Shown here: one piece after another, positions 24,861 through 31,928 of the stretch
Position numbering within the stretch: position 1 is the stretch's first letter
How the letters are laid out: the number at the start of each line of letters is the position of its first letter
Assembly (NCBI GenBank): GCA_000434915.1
Contig: FR882051.1
Coordinates: 1-43,676, forward strand
Reading direction: 5' to 3'
Source of the DNA: Ruminococcus sp. CAG:563
Lineage (GTDB): Bacteria > Bacillota > Clostridia > Oscillospirales > Acutalibacteraceae
DNA length: 43,676 nucleotides
Notes under the pieces: generated by a model
What the model was told of the DNA's origin: nothing
Databases searched by the model: none
What the model saw: the letters and a program-made list of their open reading frames with translations, nothing else
Position numbers and translations under genes: made by a program

Positions 24861-25571
24861 TTATTTTCTGTTTTTCAGTCTCTTGTCGCATTTGGTCGCA
24901 AGGAACGTGCCAAGGCTCTGGAAAATCTGAACGAGAATAATCAGGAATACCACGGCGAATACCATGATGAGATACTGATATCTGTAATAGCCGTAGTTTA
25001 TGGCGATTTTGCCGAGCCCGCCGCCGCCGATAATTCCGCTCATTGCCGAATAGCCGAGTACGGTGGTGAGAGCGATTGTGCCGTTGGAAATGAGCGAGGG
25101 CACGCTCTCGGGAATCATAACCTTTGTGATAATCTGAAAAGGGGAAGCACCCATGCTCTGAGCCGCTTCAATGATGCTCGGATTAATCTCTCTCAGGCTG
25201 CTTTCAACCAGTCTTGCAACGAACGGGAAAGCCGCAATTACAAGAGGCACGACCGTTGCCGGAGTTCCGACTACCGTGCCGACAATGAGTCTTGTGAGCG
25301 GAAAAACCATTATCATAAGAATGAGGAACGGAACCGAACGCAAAAGGTTGATTATAACATTGAGAACGTGCAGAACGCCCTGCGGAATGCGAAGAATTTT
25401 TTTGTTCTCGCCGGCAACAAGAAGCACGCCGAGCGGCAGACCGATAATGGCGGCGAAAAGAGTCGAAAGCAGGGTAACGTAAACCGTCTCCCAGATTGCA
25501 AGGGGAAATTGAGTTTTGAGCACCTCAAGTGCCTTTTGAACTTCCTCCGAAGCAAGATAATCACTCAGCAT
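24861..25571 (-). CDS. metI: Methionine ABC transporter permease
   Basis: A 236-residue inner-membrane permease with about five helices, slightly longer than typical MetI. The EAA loop that docks on the ATPase is visible as IIEAAQSMGASPFQIITKVMIPES (given in full as 24 residues only by position, about 134-157), and the family's GYSAMSGIIGGGGLG segment follows. Its start overlaps the metN stop by 11 bases. With MetN and MetQ it would import methionine, probably both isomers, at the cytoplasmic membrane. Confidence 0.95.
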   Translation of the reverse strand: MLSDYLASEEVQKALEVLKTQFPLAIWETVYVTLLSTLFAAIIGLPLGVLLVAGENKKILRIPQGVLHVLNVIINLLRSVPFLILMIMVFPLTRLIVGTVVGTPATVVPLVIAAFPFVARLVESSLREINPSIIEAAQSMGASPFQIITKVMIPESVPSLISNGTIALTTVLGYSAMSGIIGGGGLGKIAINYGYYRYQYLIMVFAVVFLIILVQIFQSLGTFLATKCDKRLKNRK

Positions 25572-26574
25572 GTTTTGTCACCTCCTCAACATATATATCC
25601 GGTGTTTTTTTGAGATAATTCATTGCTTTCTCGAGATTGGCTTTGCCGCCGGGGATACCTAAAAGCATATTTCCGTAAGCCTTGCCGCCGATGGAACGGG
25701 TTGAAGCCGAAAGAATATCTGCGGAAATATTCTCCTCAATAGCCATTTGAGCAATTAGAGGCTTGTTGGTGGCCGCCGCACCGTTGAATACAACACGGAT
25801 AACGCTCTCATCCGGGGACGCTGCGGAATCGAAATCGCAACCGTCGGGATAAACGAGCGACTTTGCCGCATCGGACTTCGGAGCGGAGAAAACATCGCTG
25901 ACCTTTCCTTCTTCAACGACTGTTCCGTGGTCAAGGATCGCAACACGGGTGCATATCTGCTCAACAACGCTCATCTGATGGGTGATGACAATGACGGTGA
26001 TGCCGAGTTTGTCATGGATATCCCTGATAAGCGAAAGAATCGACTGCGTTGTCTGAGGGTCAAGCGCACTTGTAGCCTCGTCGCAGAGAAGAATTTTCGG
26101 GTGGGTCGCAAGCGCTCTTGCTATTGCCACTCTCTGCTGCTGGCCGCCGGAAAGCTGAACGGGATAGCTCTTGAGCTTATCGCCGAGGCCGACGATTTCA
26201 AGAAGCTCTTTTGCACGGGCTGTCGCCTCGGATTTTTTAACTCCCGCAAGCTCCATGGGGAAGCATACGTTTTTGAGACAGGTGCGCTGCATGAGCAGGT
26301 TGAAGCCCTGGAAAATCATCGTGATTTGTCTGCGCTCATTGCGAAGCTCGGATTCGCTGAGCTTGCCGACGTCGGTGCCGTCTATTATAACATTGCCCTG
26401 TGTCGGACGCTCAAGCATATTGATACAGCGGACAAGCGTGCTTTTGCCTGCGCCGCTCATGCCGATAATGCCGTAAATCTCGCCGTCGTCAATTTTGAGT
26501 GAAACGTCCTTCAGCGCATCAAGACTGCCGTCGGAGGTCTCAAAGGTTTTGGTCAGGTGTTGAATTTCTATCAT
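25561..26574 (-). CDS. metN: Methionine ABC transporter ATP-binding protein
   Basis: A 337-residue ATPase. Walker A is GMSGAGKST (38-46), the signature is LSGGQQQRVAIARAL and Walker B is ILLCDEATSALD. A C-terminal NIL (ACT-like) domain from about residue 255 (VIRVVFNGAAATNKPLIAQM) is the methionine-binding regulatory domain that mediates trans-inhibition in MetN. GGAGTG precedes the ATG. It is separated from metQ by a hairpin. Confidence 0.96.
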   Translation of the reverse strand: MIEIQHLTKTFETSDGSLDALKDVSLKIDDGEIYGIIGMSGAGKSTLVRCINMLERPTQGNVIIDGTDVGKLSESELRNERRQITMIFQGFNLLMQRTCLKNVCFPMELAGVKKSEATARAKELLEIVGLGDKLKSYPVQLSGGQQQRVAIARALATHPKILLCDEATSALDPQTTQSILSLIRDIHDKLGITVIVITHQMSVVEQICTRVAILDHGTVVEEGKVSDVFSAPKSDAAKSLVYPDGCDFDSAASPDESVIRVVFNGAAATNKPLIAQMAIEENISADILSASTRSIGGKAYGNMLLGIPGGKANLEKAMNYLKKTPDIYVEEVTKHAE

Positions 26575-26590
26575 TTATTTCACTCCACAT

Positions 26591-26626
26591 AAAATAGAAG
26601 TGCTGTCTGTTGTGAACAGCACTTCT
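26591..26626 (-). terminator. Intercistronic hairpin between metQ and metN
   Basis: An 11-bp perfect stem (AGAAGTGCTGT / ACAGCACTTCT) with a 9-base loop, followed on the minus strand by only ATTTTAT. The weak U-tract suggests partial termination or 3' protection, giving more MetQ than MetNI, as is common for binding-protein genes. Confidence 0.65.
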
Positions 26627-26639
26627 TATTATTCTACAC

Positions 26640-27491
26640 TTATTTGTTCAATGCGTCAAGTGTTGTCTGCTTTCCGCCGTAAAGACCCATCGGCTCAACG
26701 TGGATAACGGAAATGGATACGATGTGAGTACCGTTCTCCTTGTTGAAGTCGTCAAGGTACGGGGTATGTTGGAAATAGTTTGCGTCGATTTCACCGTTTT
26801 CAACAACGTTGTTCGGCTGAACGTAATCCGTGAACTCTTTGATGTCGAGTGTAACGCCCTTTGCTGCAAGGATTTCCTTTGCAACGTCAAGAATCTCTTT
26901 GTGAGGAGCGGGAGAAGCGGCAACCGTGATCGTTGTGCCCTTGAGTGCATTGTAATTTACCGATGAATCGTAGCCGTCGCCCGGATTTTCAACAACGCTG
27001 ATAACCGAACCGTTGTACTTATTGTTGATGTAGTCGGCAACCTGCTTGCTTTCGAGAGCGGCCTTGAGAGCCTTGATCTTCGGCTGATTTTCGTTACCCT
27101 GCTTAACTGCGAGGATATTGCCGTAAGCGGAGGCCGAGTCTTCAATGATAAGCGAATCCTTTACCGGGTTGAGCTTTGCTTCAATAGCATAGTTTGAATT
27201 GATGATTGCATAGTCAACATCCTTGAGGGTGTTCGGAAGCTGAGCGGCTTCAATCTCCTTGAACTCAATGTTCTTCGGGTTCTCCGCAATGTCGTTGATC
27301 GTTGCCGTGATGCCTACACCGTCCTTAAGCTTGATGTAGCCCTTTTCCTGGAGAAGGAGCAAGGCTCTCGCTTCGTTAGTGGTGTCGTTCGGAATTGCGA
27401 TTGTGATGTTGCCGCTTTTTGATGATGAGCAGCCTGCGAAAAGGCTGAGTGCGAGAACTGCTACGAGTAAAAGTGAAACTATTTTTTTCAT
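26640..27491 (-). CDS. metQ: Methionine-binding lipoprotein
   Basis: A 283-residue substrate-binding protein. The lipobox LFAGC places the lipidated cysteine at residue 21, anchoring it outside the membrane. The mature part begins NITIAIPNDTTNEARALLLL and contains KEFTDYVQPN and DANYFQHTPYLDDFN, all hallmark NlpA/MetQ segments. AGAAAGGTAG provides the ribosome binding site. It is the first gene of metQNI and has its own promoter, plus an upstream leader region with two short ORFs. Confidence 0.95.
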   Translation of the reverse strand: MKKIVSLLLVAVLALSLFAGCSSSKSGNITIAIPNDTTNEARALLLLQEKGYIKLKDGVGITATINDIAENPKNIEFKEIEAAQLPNTLKDVDYAIINSNYAIEAKLNPVKDSLIIEDSASAYGNILAVKQGNENQPKIKALKAALESKQVADYINNKYNGSVISVVENPGDGYDSSVNYNALKGTTITVAASPAPHKEILDVAKEILAAKGVTLDIKEFTDYVQPNNVVENGEIDANYFQHTPYLDDFNKENGTHIVSISVIHVEPMGLYGGKQTTLDALNK

Positions 27492-27525
27492 GATATATCT
27501 ACCTTTCTTTTTAGAAATTATTGTT

Positions 27526-27554
27526 ATTTTACCAATTTTTTACCGTTATGTCAA
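27526..27554 (-). promoter_or_regulatory. Proximal promoter of metQNI
   Basis: TTGACA (27554-27549) and TAAAAT (27531-27526) on the minus strand with a 17-base spacer. The -35 box overlaps the stop codon of the upstream 21-codon ORF. Confidence 0.82.
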
Positions 27555-27616
27555 CATCGGCACATTCGTCCGAATCTGTAATTGGCTCTGAGAAGAACCG
27601 TAAATCTTTTCAGCAT
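27551..27616 (-). CDS. 21-aa small ORF upstream of metQ, ending Met-Cys-Arg-Cys
   Basis: ATG at 27616 is preceded by GGAGGGA five bases upstream, a strong ribosome binding site. It encodes a basic 21-residue peptide starting MLKRFTVLLR and ending RFGRMCRC. The stop lies inside the -35 box of the metQ promoter. Read-through of the upstream terminator would be needed for its translation. A leader-peptide role in Met/Cys sensing is possible; a chance ORF is also possible, though the ribosome binding site argues against it. Confidence 0.5.
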   Translation of the reverse strand: MLKRFTVLLRANYRFGRMCRC

Positions 27617-27628
27617 AAAAATCCCTCC

Positions 27629-27665
27629 AAAAAAATAAACCGGAAACCCTTTCGAGGTTCCCGGT
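27629..27665 (-). terminator. Leader terminator between the two short ORFs
   Basis: On the minus strand an 11-bp stem with two G-U pairs (ACCGGGAACCT / GGGTTTCCGGT), a 5-base CGAAA loop, then TTATTTTTTT. It lies 21 bases after the stop of the 34-codon ORF and upstream of the 21-codon ORF and metQ. Confidence 0.85.
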
Positions 27666-27686
27666 CAAAAGCAATTAAAAAATCAT

Positions 27687-27791
27687 TCAGCTTGTGAATT
27701 GAGAACGCATCGAAAAAAGGGCATGACGAGAAGTGCGCATACACATGCACATTCCGGTGGTAGTATAGGTTGCGGTAAATACTGCTGCCAT
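27687..27791 (-). CDS. 34-aa leader peptide with Met-Cys-Met-Cys-Met run
   Basis: ATG at 27791 has AAAGGAG (27807-27801) nine bases upstream and lies about 40 bases after a strong promoter, so it is probably translated. The peptide starts MAAVFTATYTTTG; residues 14-18 are Met-Cys-Met-Cys-Met, followed by Arg. It has no membrane segment. A terminator follows, then metQNI on the same strand. A run of Met and Cys codons ahead of a terminator and a methionine importer resembles translation-dependent attenuation leaders. A small free-standing peptide gene is the alternative. Confidence 0.6.
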   Translation of the reverse strand: MAAVFTATYTTTGMCMCMRTSRHALFSMRSQFTS

Positions 27792-27816
27792 GATGCCGTT
27801 CTCCTTTCAAAATTGA

Positions 27817-27831
27817 CTACCTGTTCGGTAG
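27817..27831. promoter_or_regulatory. Inverted repeat at the leader transcription start
   Basis: CTACC-TGTTC-GGTAG, a perfect 5-bp palindrome with a 5-base centre, lies about ten bases downstream of the -10 box of the leader promoter. It could be a repressor operator covering the start site or a 5' hairpin stabilising the transcript. Confidence 0.5.
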
Positions 27832-27840
27832 GCTGACGAT

Positions 27841-27869
27841 ATAATAGCACAGTGATATGCGTTTGTCAA
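27841..27869 (-). promoter_or_regulatory. Strong promoter of the Met/Cys leader transcript
   Basis: Consensus TTGACA (27869-27864) and TATTAT (27846-27841) on the minus strand with a 17-base spacer. Confidence 0.85.
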
Positions 27870-27947
27870 TCCCTTTTTATAAAAATTTTTGATTTTTTGG
27901 CAATTTATAATTTTGGCGGCACTTAAAGTCAGCAGAAATTATCCAAG

Positions 27948-28068
27948 CCTCCCCTTGTCGCAAGGTAGCGAAGCGGCGCGACAGTAGTGAATGAACGTCC
28001 GGTGGATGTTCAGAGCCGGAGCGTGACCGAGCCGCAGCGAGACGGTGTCGTCTTTGACGACGGAGGGG
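27948..28068. repeat. GC-rich structured intergenic element with inverted ends
   Basis: About 121 bases, much richer in G+C than the flanking AT-rich DNA. It starts CCTCCCC and ends GGAGGGG (7-bp terminal inverted repeat). Internal hairpins include CCTTG-TCG-CAAGG, GAACGTCC-GGT-GGATGTTC and TCGTC-TTT-GACGA. It has no convincing ORF. This looks like an interspersed palindromic repeat (MITE- or REP-like) of the genome; only one copy lies in the window, so dispersal cannot be shown. Confidence 0.55.
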
Positions 28069-28134
28069 AAAAATAAAAAGATATAAAAACAAAAGCAATG
28101 AAAAAATTCCCTTATCTGCCAAATTTAAAAACTG

Positions 28135-28163
28135 TTGAGATAAACCGTTCCGTGTGATATAAT
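28135..28163 (+). promoter_or_regulatory. Sigma-A type promoter of the two-component operon
   Basis: TTGAGA at 28135-28140 and TATAAT at 28158-28163 with a 17-base spacer. The leader to the start codon is about 95 bases. Confidence 0.78.
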
Positions 28164-28263
28164 CTGTATGACACTTTTGTGACATATTTGACGTTGTTTT
28201 TCGGTGAAAGCAAAAAAGAAACGTTATATAATTAAATTGTTAAATGAGAAAAGGGGGAGGCAT

Positions 28264-28977
28264 ATGAGCCATTCGATTTATATTGCCGATGACGAGAGGA
28301 ATATTCGTGACCTTATCAAGAGCTTCCTTGAAAGCGACGGATATGAGGTTTCTGCCTTCGAAACGGGCGATGAGCTTAAAGCGGCCTTTGATGAAAAGCC
28401 TGCCGATTTGGTTATTCTTGATATCATGATGCCGGGAACGGACGGACTGACAGTGTGCAAGCAGCTGCGTGAGGAGTCGGGCGTTCCGATTATTATCCTT
28501 ACCGCCAAGGATTCCGAGTATGATTATGTTCACGGCATAACGATCGGCAGCGACGATTATCTCACCAAGCCTTTCAGACCGACGGCACTTCTTATGCGTG
28601 TTCGTTCATTGCTTCGTCGCATGGATATGAACGAAAAGAGCGACCACAGCTCAAAAGCCTCCGAAGAGGATACCGGCATCGGCGACTTGACTTTTTCAAG
28701 CAGCAGAAATGAGATACTTTGCAGCGGCAAGCCCATTAAGCTCACACGCACGGAGCTTAAAATGCTTTCATACATGATGAAAAACCCCGACAAGGCGTAT
28801 TCGAGGGACGAGCTTCTTGAGGCGATATGGGGCTTTGATACCAAGGTTGAAACAAGAGTTACCGATGAAACGCTCCGTCGCATCAGAAAGCAGCTTTCGG
28901 CTTGCGAAAGCAATGTCAGCGTCAAAACGATGTGGGGCTTCGGATATCGAATTGAAGTCAACGGTGATAAAAAATGA
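28264..28977 (+). CDS. OmpR/PhoB-type response regulator
   Basis: A 237-residue regulator. The ATG at 28264 is chosen over an in-frame one at 28204, because GGGGGAGG lies immediately upstream and the receiver domain then starts normally (MSHSIYIADDERNIRDL). The phosphorylated aspartate is Asp53 in LVILDIMMPGTDG, with Thr and Lys in IILTAKD and YLTKPF. The C-terminal winged helix (about 145-235) has LTRTELKMLSYMM and a recognition helix region VTDETLRRIRKQL, ending TMWGFGYRIE. It would bind DNA as a dimer after phosphorylation by the kinase encoded in ATGA overlap. Its targets are unknown; the Dlt-like cluster directly downstream is a candidate. Confidence 0.95.
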   Translation: MSHSIYIADDERNIRDLIKSFLESDGYEVSAFETGDELKAAFDEKPADLVILDIMMPGTDGLTVCKQLREESGVPIIILTAKDSEYDYVHGITIGSDDYLTKPFRPTALLMRVRSLLRRMDMNEKSDHSSKASEEDTGIGDLTFSSSRNEILCSGKPIKLTRTELKMLSYMMKNPDKAYSRDELLEAIWGFDTKVETRVTDETLRRIRKQLSACESNVSVKTMWGFGYRIEVNGDKK

Positions 28978-30194
28978 AGCATATAAAGCTGAAAATATTA
29001 TGTGTAATTTGGCTTTCGATAATCGTTATCTTTGCCGGTTTTGTCGGAATAATCAATCTTATCATACCGTCTCATTTTGAAAAAGAAGCGAAGAACGCAC
29101 TGATTTACGAGATGGAGTACATTGACAGGCTTACGGATGAGGATGATTCGGAAGATGAATATGAAGCAAACTTTCTCAGCGGTAACATCAATTTTATAAA
29201 TTTTTTTGATGAAGGCTATGAGGTCTCCGGTTTGCCGGTGAAAAATTCCGAAGCCAATTCCTCGGCACAGAATTCAGAGAATGAAATCAGGTCGCACTAC
29301 AGCCTCAACTCGCTTAAAGAGGGAGATATCAAGACCCTTATAACAGATAAGGGCTATTATGTTCTTGTGAAATACCATGATGTGTTTACAACGGACGGTT
29401 CATATCAGTCAACGGTGATGTATATAAATATTCAGCCGCTTGTTAATTATGTCCGCTCGCTGAACTGGGTTTTTGCTGCGATATTTGTTGCCGTGGTTGC
29501 GGTTATGAGCGTTATCGGATATAAGCTCGGCAGAAGGATCGAGGACGATCACGAAGCAAACCACAAATTCTTCCAGAATTCATCGCATGAGCTGAAAACT
29601 CCGCTTATGGCTATTCAGGGATATGCCGAGGGTATCGAAGCCGGCGTTGTCGATATTCCGTCGTCGGCGGAAATAATTATGCGTGAGAGCGACAAAATGG
29701 CACACATGATTGATGAGTTGCTCTCAATCTCCAAAATCGACGCAAATCAGCTCCAGCTTAATATGACTACCTCCGACCTCAGAGAGATTCTTTACGATTG
29801 TATGCGCTCGGTTGAGCCGATTCAGCAGCAGAAAAAGATTACAATTACCCCGATGTTCCCCGAAAATCCCGTTTGGATTCACTGCGACGAAAATCAGCTT
29901 TCGAGGGTTTTCGTAAACGTTCTGATGAACGGAATCCGTCATTGCAACAGCGCAGTTGTGATTTCATGCACTATTGAGCAGAAGTCGGCTGTGGTAAAAA
30001 TCAGTGACGACGGCAACGGAATCGCCGAGGAAGACATGCCGCATATCTTTGACCGATTCTACACGGGAACAAAGGGCAGCACAGGCATCGGACTTGCACT
30101 CTCACGAGAAATTGTTAATTTACATAAGGGCACTGTCACGGCTCATAATGAGGTCGGCGCAGTGTTCGAGATAAGATTACCCCTTACGAAATAA
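28974..30194 (+). CDS. Membrane sensor histidine kinase
   Basis: A 406-residue kinase with two membrane helices (about 6-30 and 162-185) framing an acidic extracellular sensor of about 130 residues rich in Asp/Glu/Ser. The dimerisation box is FFQNSSHELKTPLMAIQGYAE with phospho-acceptor His205. The ATPase domain has an N-box around NVLMNGIRHCN, G1 ISDDGNGI, F-box MPHIFDRFYTG and G2 GIGLALS. No HAMP domain is evident between helix 2 and the H-box, which is unusual for this class. It starts in an ATGA overlap with its regulator. The acidic sensor would suit cationic peptides or metals, but the signal cannot be read from sequence. Confidence 0.95.
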   Translation: MKHIKLKILCVIWLSIIVIFAGFVGIINLIIPSHFEKEAKNALIYEMEYIDRLTDEDDSEDEYEANFLSGNINFINFFDEGYEVSGLPVKNSEANSSAQNSENEIRSHYSLNSLKEGDIKTLITDKGYYVLVKYHDVFTTDGSYQSTVMYINIQPLVNYVRSLNWVFAAIFVAVVAVMSVIGYKLGRRIEDDHEANHKFFQNSSHELKTPLMAIQGYAEGIEAGVVDIPSSAEIIMRESDKMAHMIDELLSISKIDANQLQLNMTTSDLREILYDCMRSVEPIQQQKKITITPMFPENPVWIHCDENQLSRVFVNVLMNGIRHCNSAVVISCTIEQKSAVVKISDDGNGIAEEDMPHIFDRFYTGTKGSTGIGLALSREIVNLHKGTVTAHNEVGAVFEIRLPLTK

Positions 30195-30213
30195 TAAAAT
30201 AAAGGAAACCGAA

Positions 30214-30273
30214 ATGATAAATCGCATCGCTTCAAAAAACAGAATAGCTTTCCACGGCGATGCATGGGAATGA
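30214..30273 (+). CDS. Possible 19-aa small ORF upstream of first MBOAT
   Basis: ATG at 30214 with AAAGGA a few bases upstream; the stop TGA at 30271 lies 12 bases before the MBOAT start and overlaps its GAGGTGA site. It encodes a short basic peptide (begins MINRIASKNR). It could couple translation into the MBOAT gene. A GCATCGC / GCGATGC inverted repeat also lies inside it. Low certainty. Confidence 0.25.
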   Translation: MINRIASKNRIAFHGDAWE

Positions 30274-30284
30274 GGTGAGCCGAT

Positions 30285-31919
30285 ATGTCGCTTTCATCCT
30301 TTCTCATGCCCGGAGGAGCTTCGGGAATGACGTCGTTTTTCAGCATTGAATACATGTTCGTCTTTCTTCCGATTGCAATCCTCCTTTATTGGCTCTCGCC
30401 GCAGAAAATCCGCAGATATGTCCTGCTTTTTGAAAGCTGTGCTTTCTTCTGGCTCATCAGCGGAAAGCTGATTGCCTATCTCGTCCTTTCCGCCGTATTG
30501 ATTTACGGCTTCGGACTTTGGATTGAAAAAGTCAACGAAAAAAAGAAAGAGGCGATCCGCGATCTTGACCGTGATGAAAAGAAAAAGATAAAGAAGCAAT
30601 TCGCTGCACGCTTACGGCTTGTTCTCGCCCTTGCGGCGGTTATCCAAATCGGCGGCCTGCTTGTACTGAAATATTCGGCCTTTGCCGCAGGTAATATTAA
30701 TTCGCTTCTTGCGCTGATGAATGTCGGCGTACGGGTGAGCATTCCGAAATTTATTATGCCGATAGGTATTTCATTCTTCACCTTACAGGCGGTTTCGTAC
30801 CTCGTTGATGTATACAGAGGTAAAATTCAGGCAGACAAGAATTTTCTTAGAGTTTTTCTTTGGCTCTCGTTCTTTCCTCAGATTGTCGAAGGACCGATTT
30901 GCCGCTATTCTCAGACGGCGGAGCAGCTTTGGAGAGCGGAAAGAATCAAGTTCGATTCTCTTACTCTCGGACTTCAGCGAATTATTTTCGGCATGATGAA
31001 AAAAATCGTTGTTGCCGACCGACTCAATCCGCTGATTGAAAATGTTTTCAATAATTACAATGAATATCACGGCGGCGTTATCGCTTTGGCCGCTGTTTGC
31101 TATACGATTCAGCTTTACATGGACTTCTCCGGCTCGATGGATGCCGTTATGGGTACAGCGCAGATTTTCGGTGTTGAAATGCCCGAGAATTTCAAGCGTC
31201 CGTTCTTTTCGAGGACAATTTCCGAATTTTGGAAACGCTGGCACGTTACGCTCGGCGAATGGCTCAAGGATTATGTTTTTTATCCTATAACAATGTCAAA
31301 GCCGATGCAGAAGCTCACAAAGTCGGCGAGGAAAAAGCTCGGCAATTATTTCGGTCCGCTGCTCGCAGGAAGTGTTGCGCTTTTCTGCGTCTGGTTTGCA
31401 AACGGACTGTGGCACGGTGCGGCATGGAGCTATATCTTCTTCGGAATGTACCATTTTACACTGATACTGACGGGAAGAATTCTTGCACCTGTAATAAACA
31501 CGGTCAACGGCAAGCTGAATGTCAATACAAAGTCAAAGCCGTACAAAGCAATGCAGATTATCAGGAGCGATATTCTTGTTGTTATCGGTGAGCTTTTCTT
31601 CCGTGCAAACGGACTGAGAGCAGGCATGAAAATGTTCGGCAGAATGGTTACGGATTTCAGCTTCGGCTCGTCGGCTCGTGCTATTTTCACAAAGCTCGGT
31701 GTTGACTATGCGGATTTGCTGATTGTCGGCGTAACTGTCGCAATCGTGTTCGTCGTCAGCGTCCTCAATGAGAGGGGAATATCCGTCAGAGCAGAGCTGA
31801 AGAAGAAAAATATCGTGCTTCGCTGGGCGGTCTTGCTCTTGCTGTGCATGTATATCGTGATTTTCGGCGCTTACGGAATCGGCTATATGCCTGTTGACCC
31901 GATTTATGCTAATTTTTAA
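30285..31919 (+). CDS. MBOAT family O-acyltransferase (DltB/AlgI-like), first copy
   Basis: A 544-residue multispanning protein. Family landmarks are PIGISFFTLQAVSYLVDVYRG, FFPQIVEGPICRY, NFKRPFFSRTISEFWKRWHVTLG and the histidine motif NGLWHGAAWSY with putative catalytic His377. DltB-type MBOATs take an acyl or aminoacyl group from a carrier protein at the cytoplasmic face and transfer it across the membrane. GAGGTGA precedes the ATG. An SGNH protein gene follows after 9 bases, as in alginate- and Dlt-type acetyl or alanyl transfer modules. The nearby adenylation enzyme and carrier protein favour an amino acid rather than acetyl donor. Confidence 0.93.
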   Translation: MSLSSFLMPGGASGMTSFFSIEYMFVFLPIAILLYWLSPQKIRRYVLLFESCAFFWLISGKLIAYLVLSAVLIYGFGLWIEKVNEKKKEAIRDLDRDEKKKIKKQFAARLRLVLALAAVIQIGGLLVLKYSAFAAGNINSLLALMNVGVRVSIPKFIMPIGISFFTLQAVSYLVDVYRGKIQADKNFLRVFLWLSFFPQIVEGPICRYSQTAEQLWRAERIKFDSLTLGLQRIIFGMMKKIVVADRLNPLIENVFNNYNEYHGGVIALAAVCYTIQLYMDFSGSMDAVMGTAQIFGVEMPENFKRPFFSRTISEFWKRWHVTLGEWLKDYVFYPITMSKPMQKLTKSARKKLGNYFGPLLAGSVALFCVWFANGLWHGAAWSYIFFGMYHFTLILTGRILAPVINTVNGKLNVNTKSKPYKAMQIIRSDILVVIGELFFRANGLRAGMKMFGRMVTDFSFGSSARAIFTKLGVDYADLLIVGVTVAIVFVVSVLNERGISVRAELKKKNIVLRWAVLLLLCMYIVIFGAYGIGYMPVDPIYANF

Positions 31920-31928
31920 AGGATAATT

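Noticed and set aside
27610..27810. A 66-codon minus-strand ORF over the met leader
   Set aside because: It has no proper ribosome binding site for its TTG start. A different frame has AAAGGAG and an ATG at the right distance, followed by a terminator, so the 34-codon ORF was preferred.
27492..27870. S-box (SAM) riboswitch or T-box upstream of metQ
   Set aside because: I looked for the conserved cores and specifier arrangement and did not find them; two short ORFs, a terminator and promoters explain the region.
30805..31591. Plus-strand ORFs in other frames inside the first MBOAT gene
   Set aside because: They lack ribosome binding sites and lie fully within a strongly recognisable gene.
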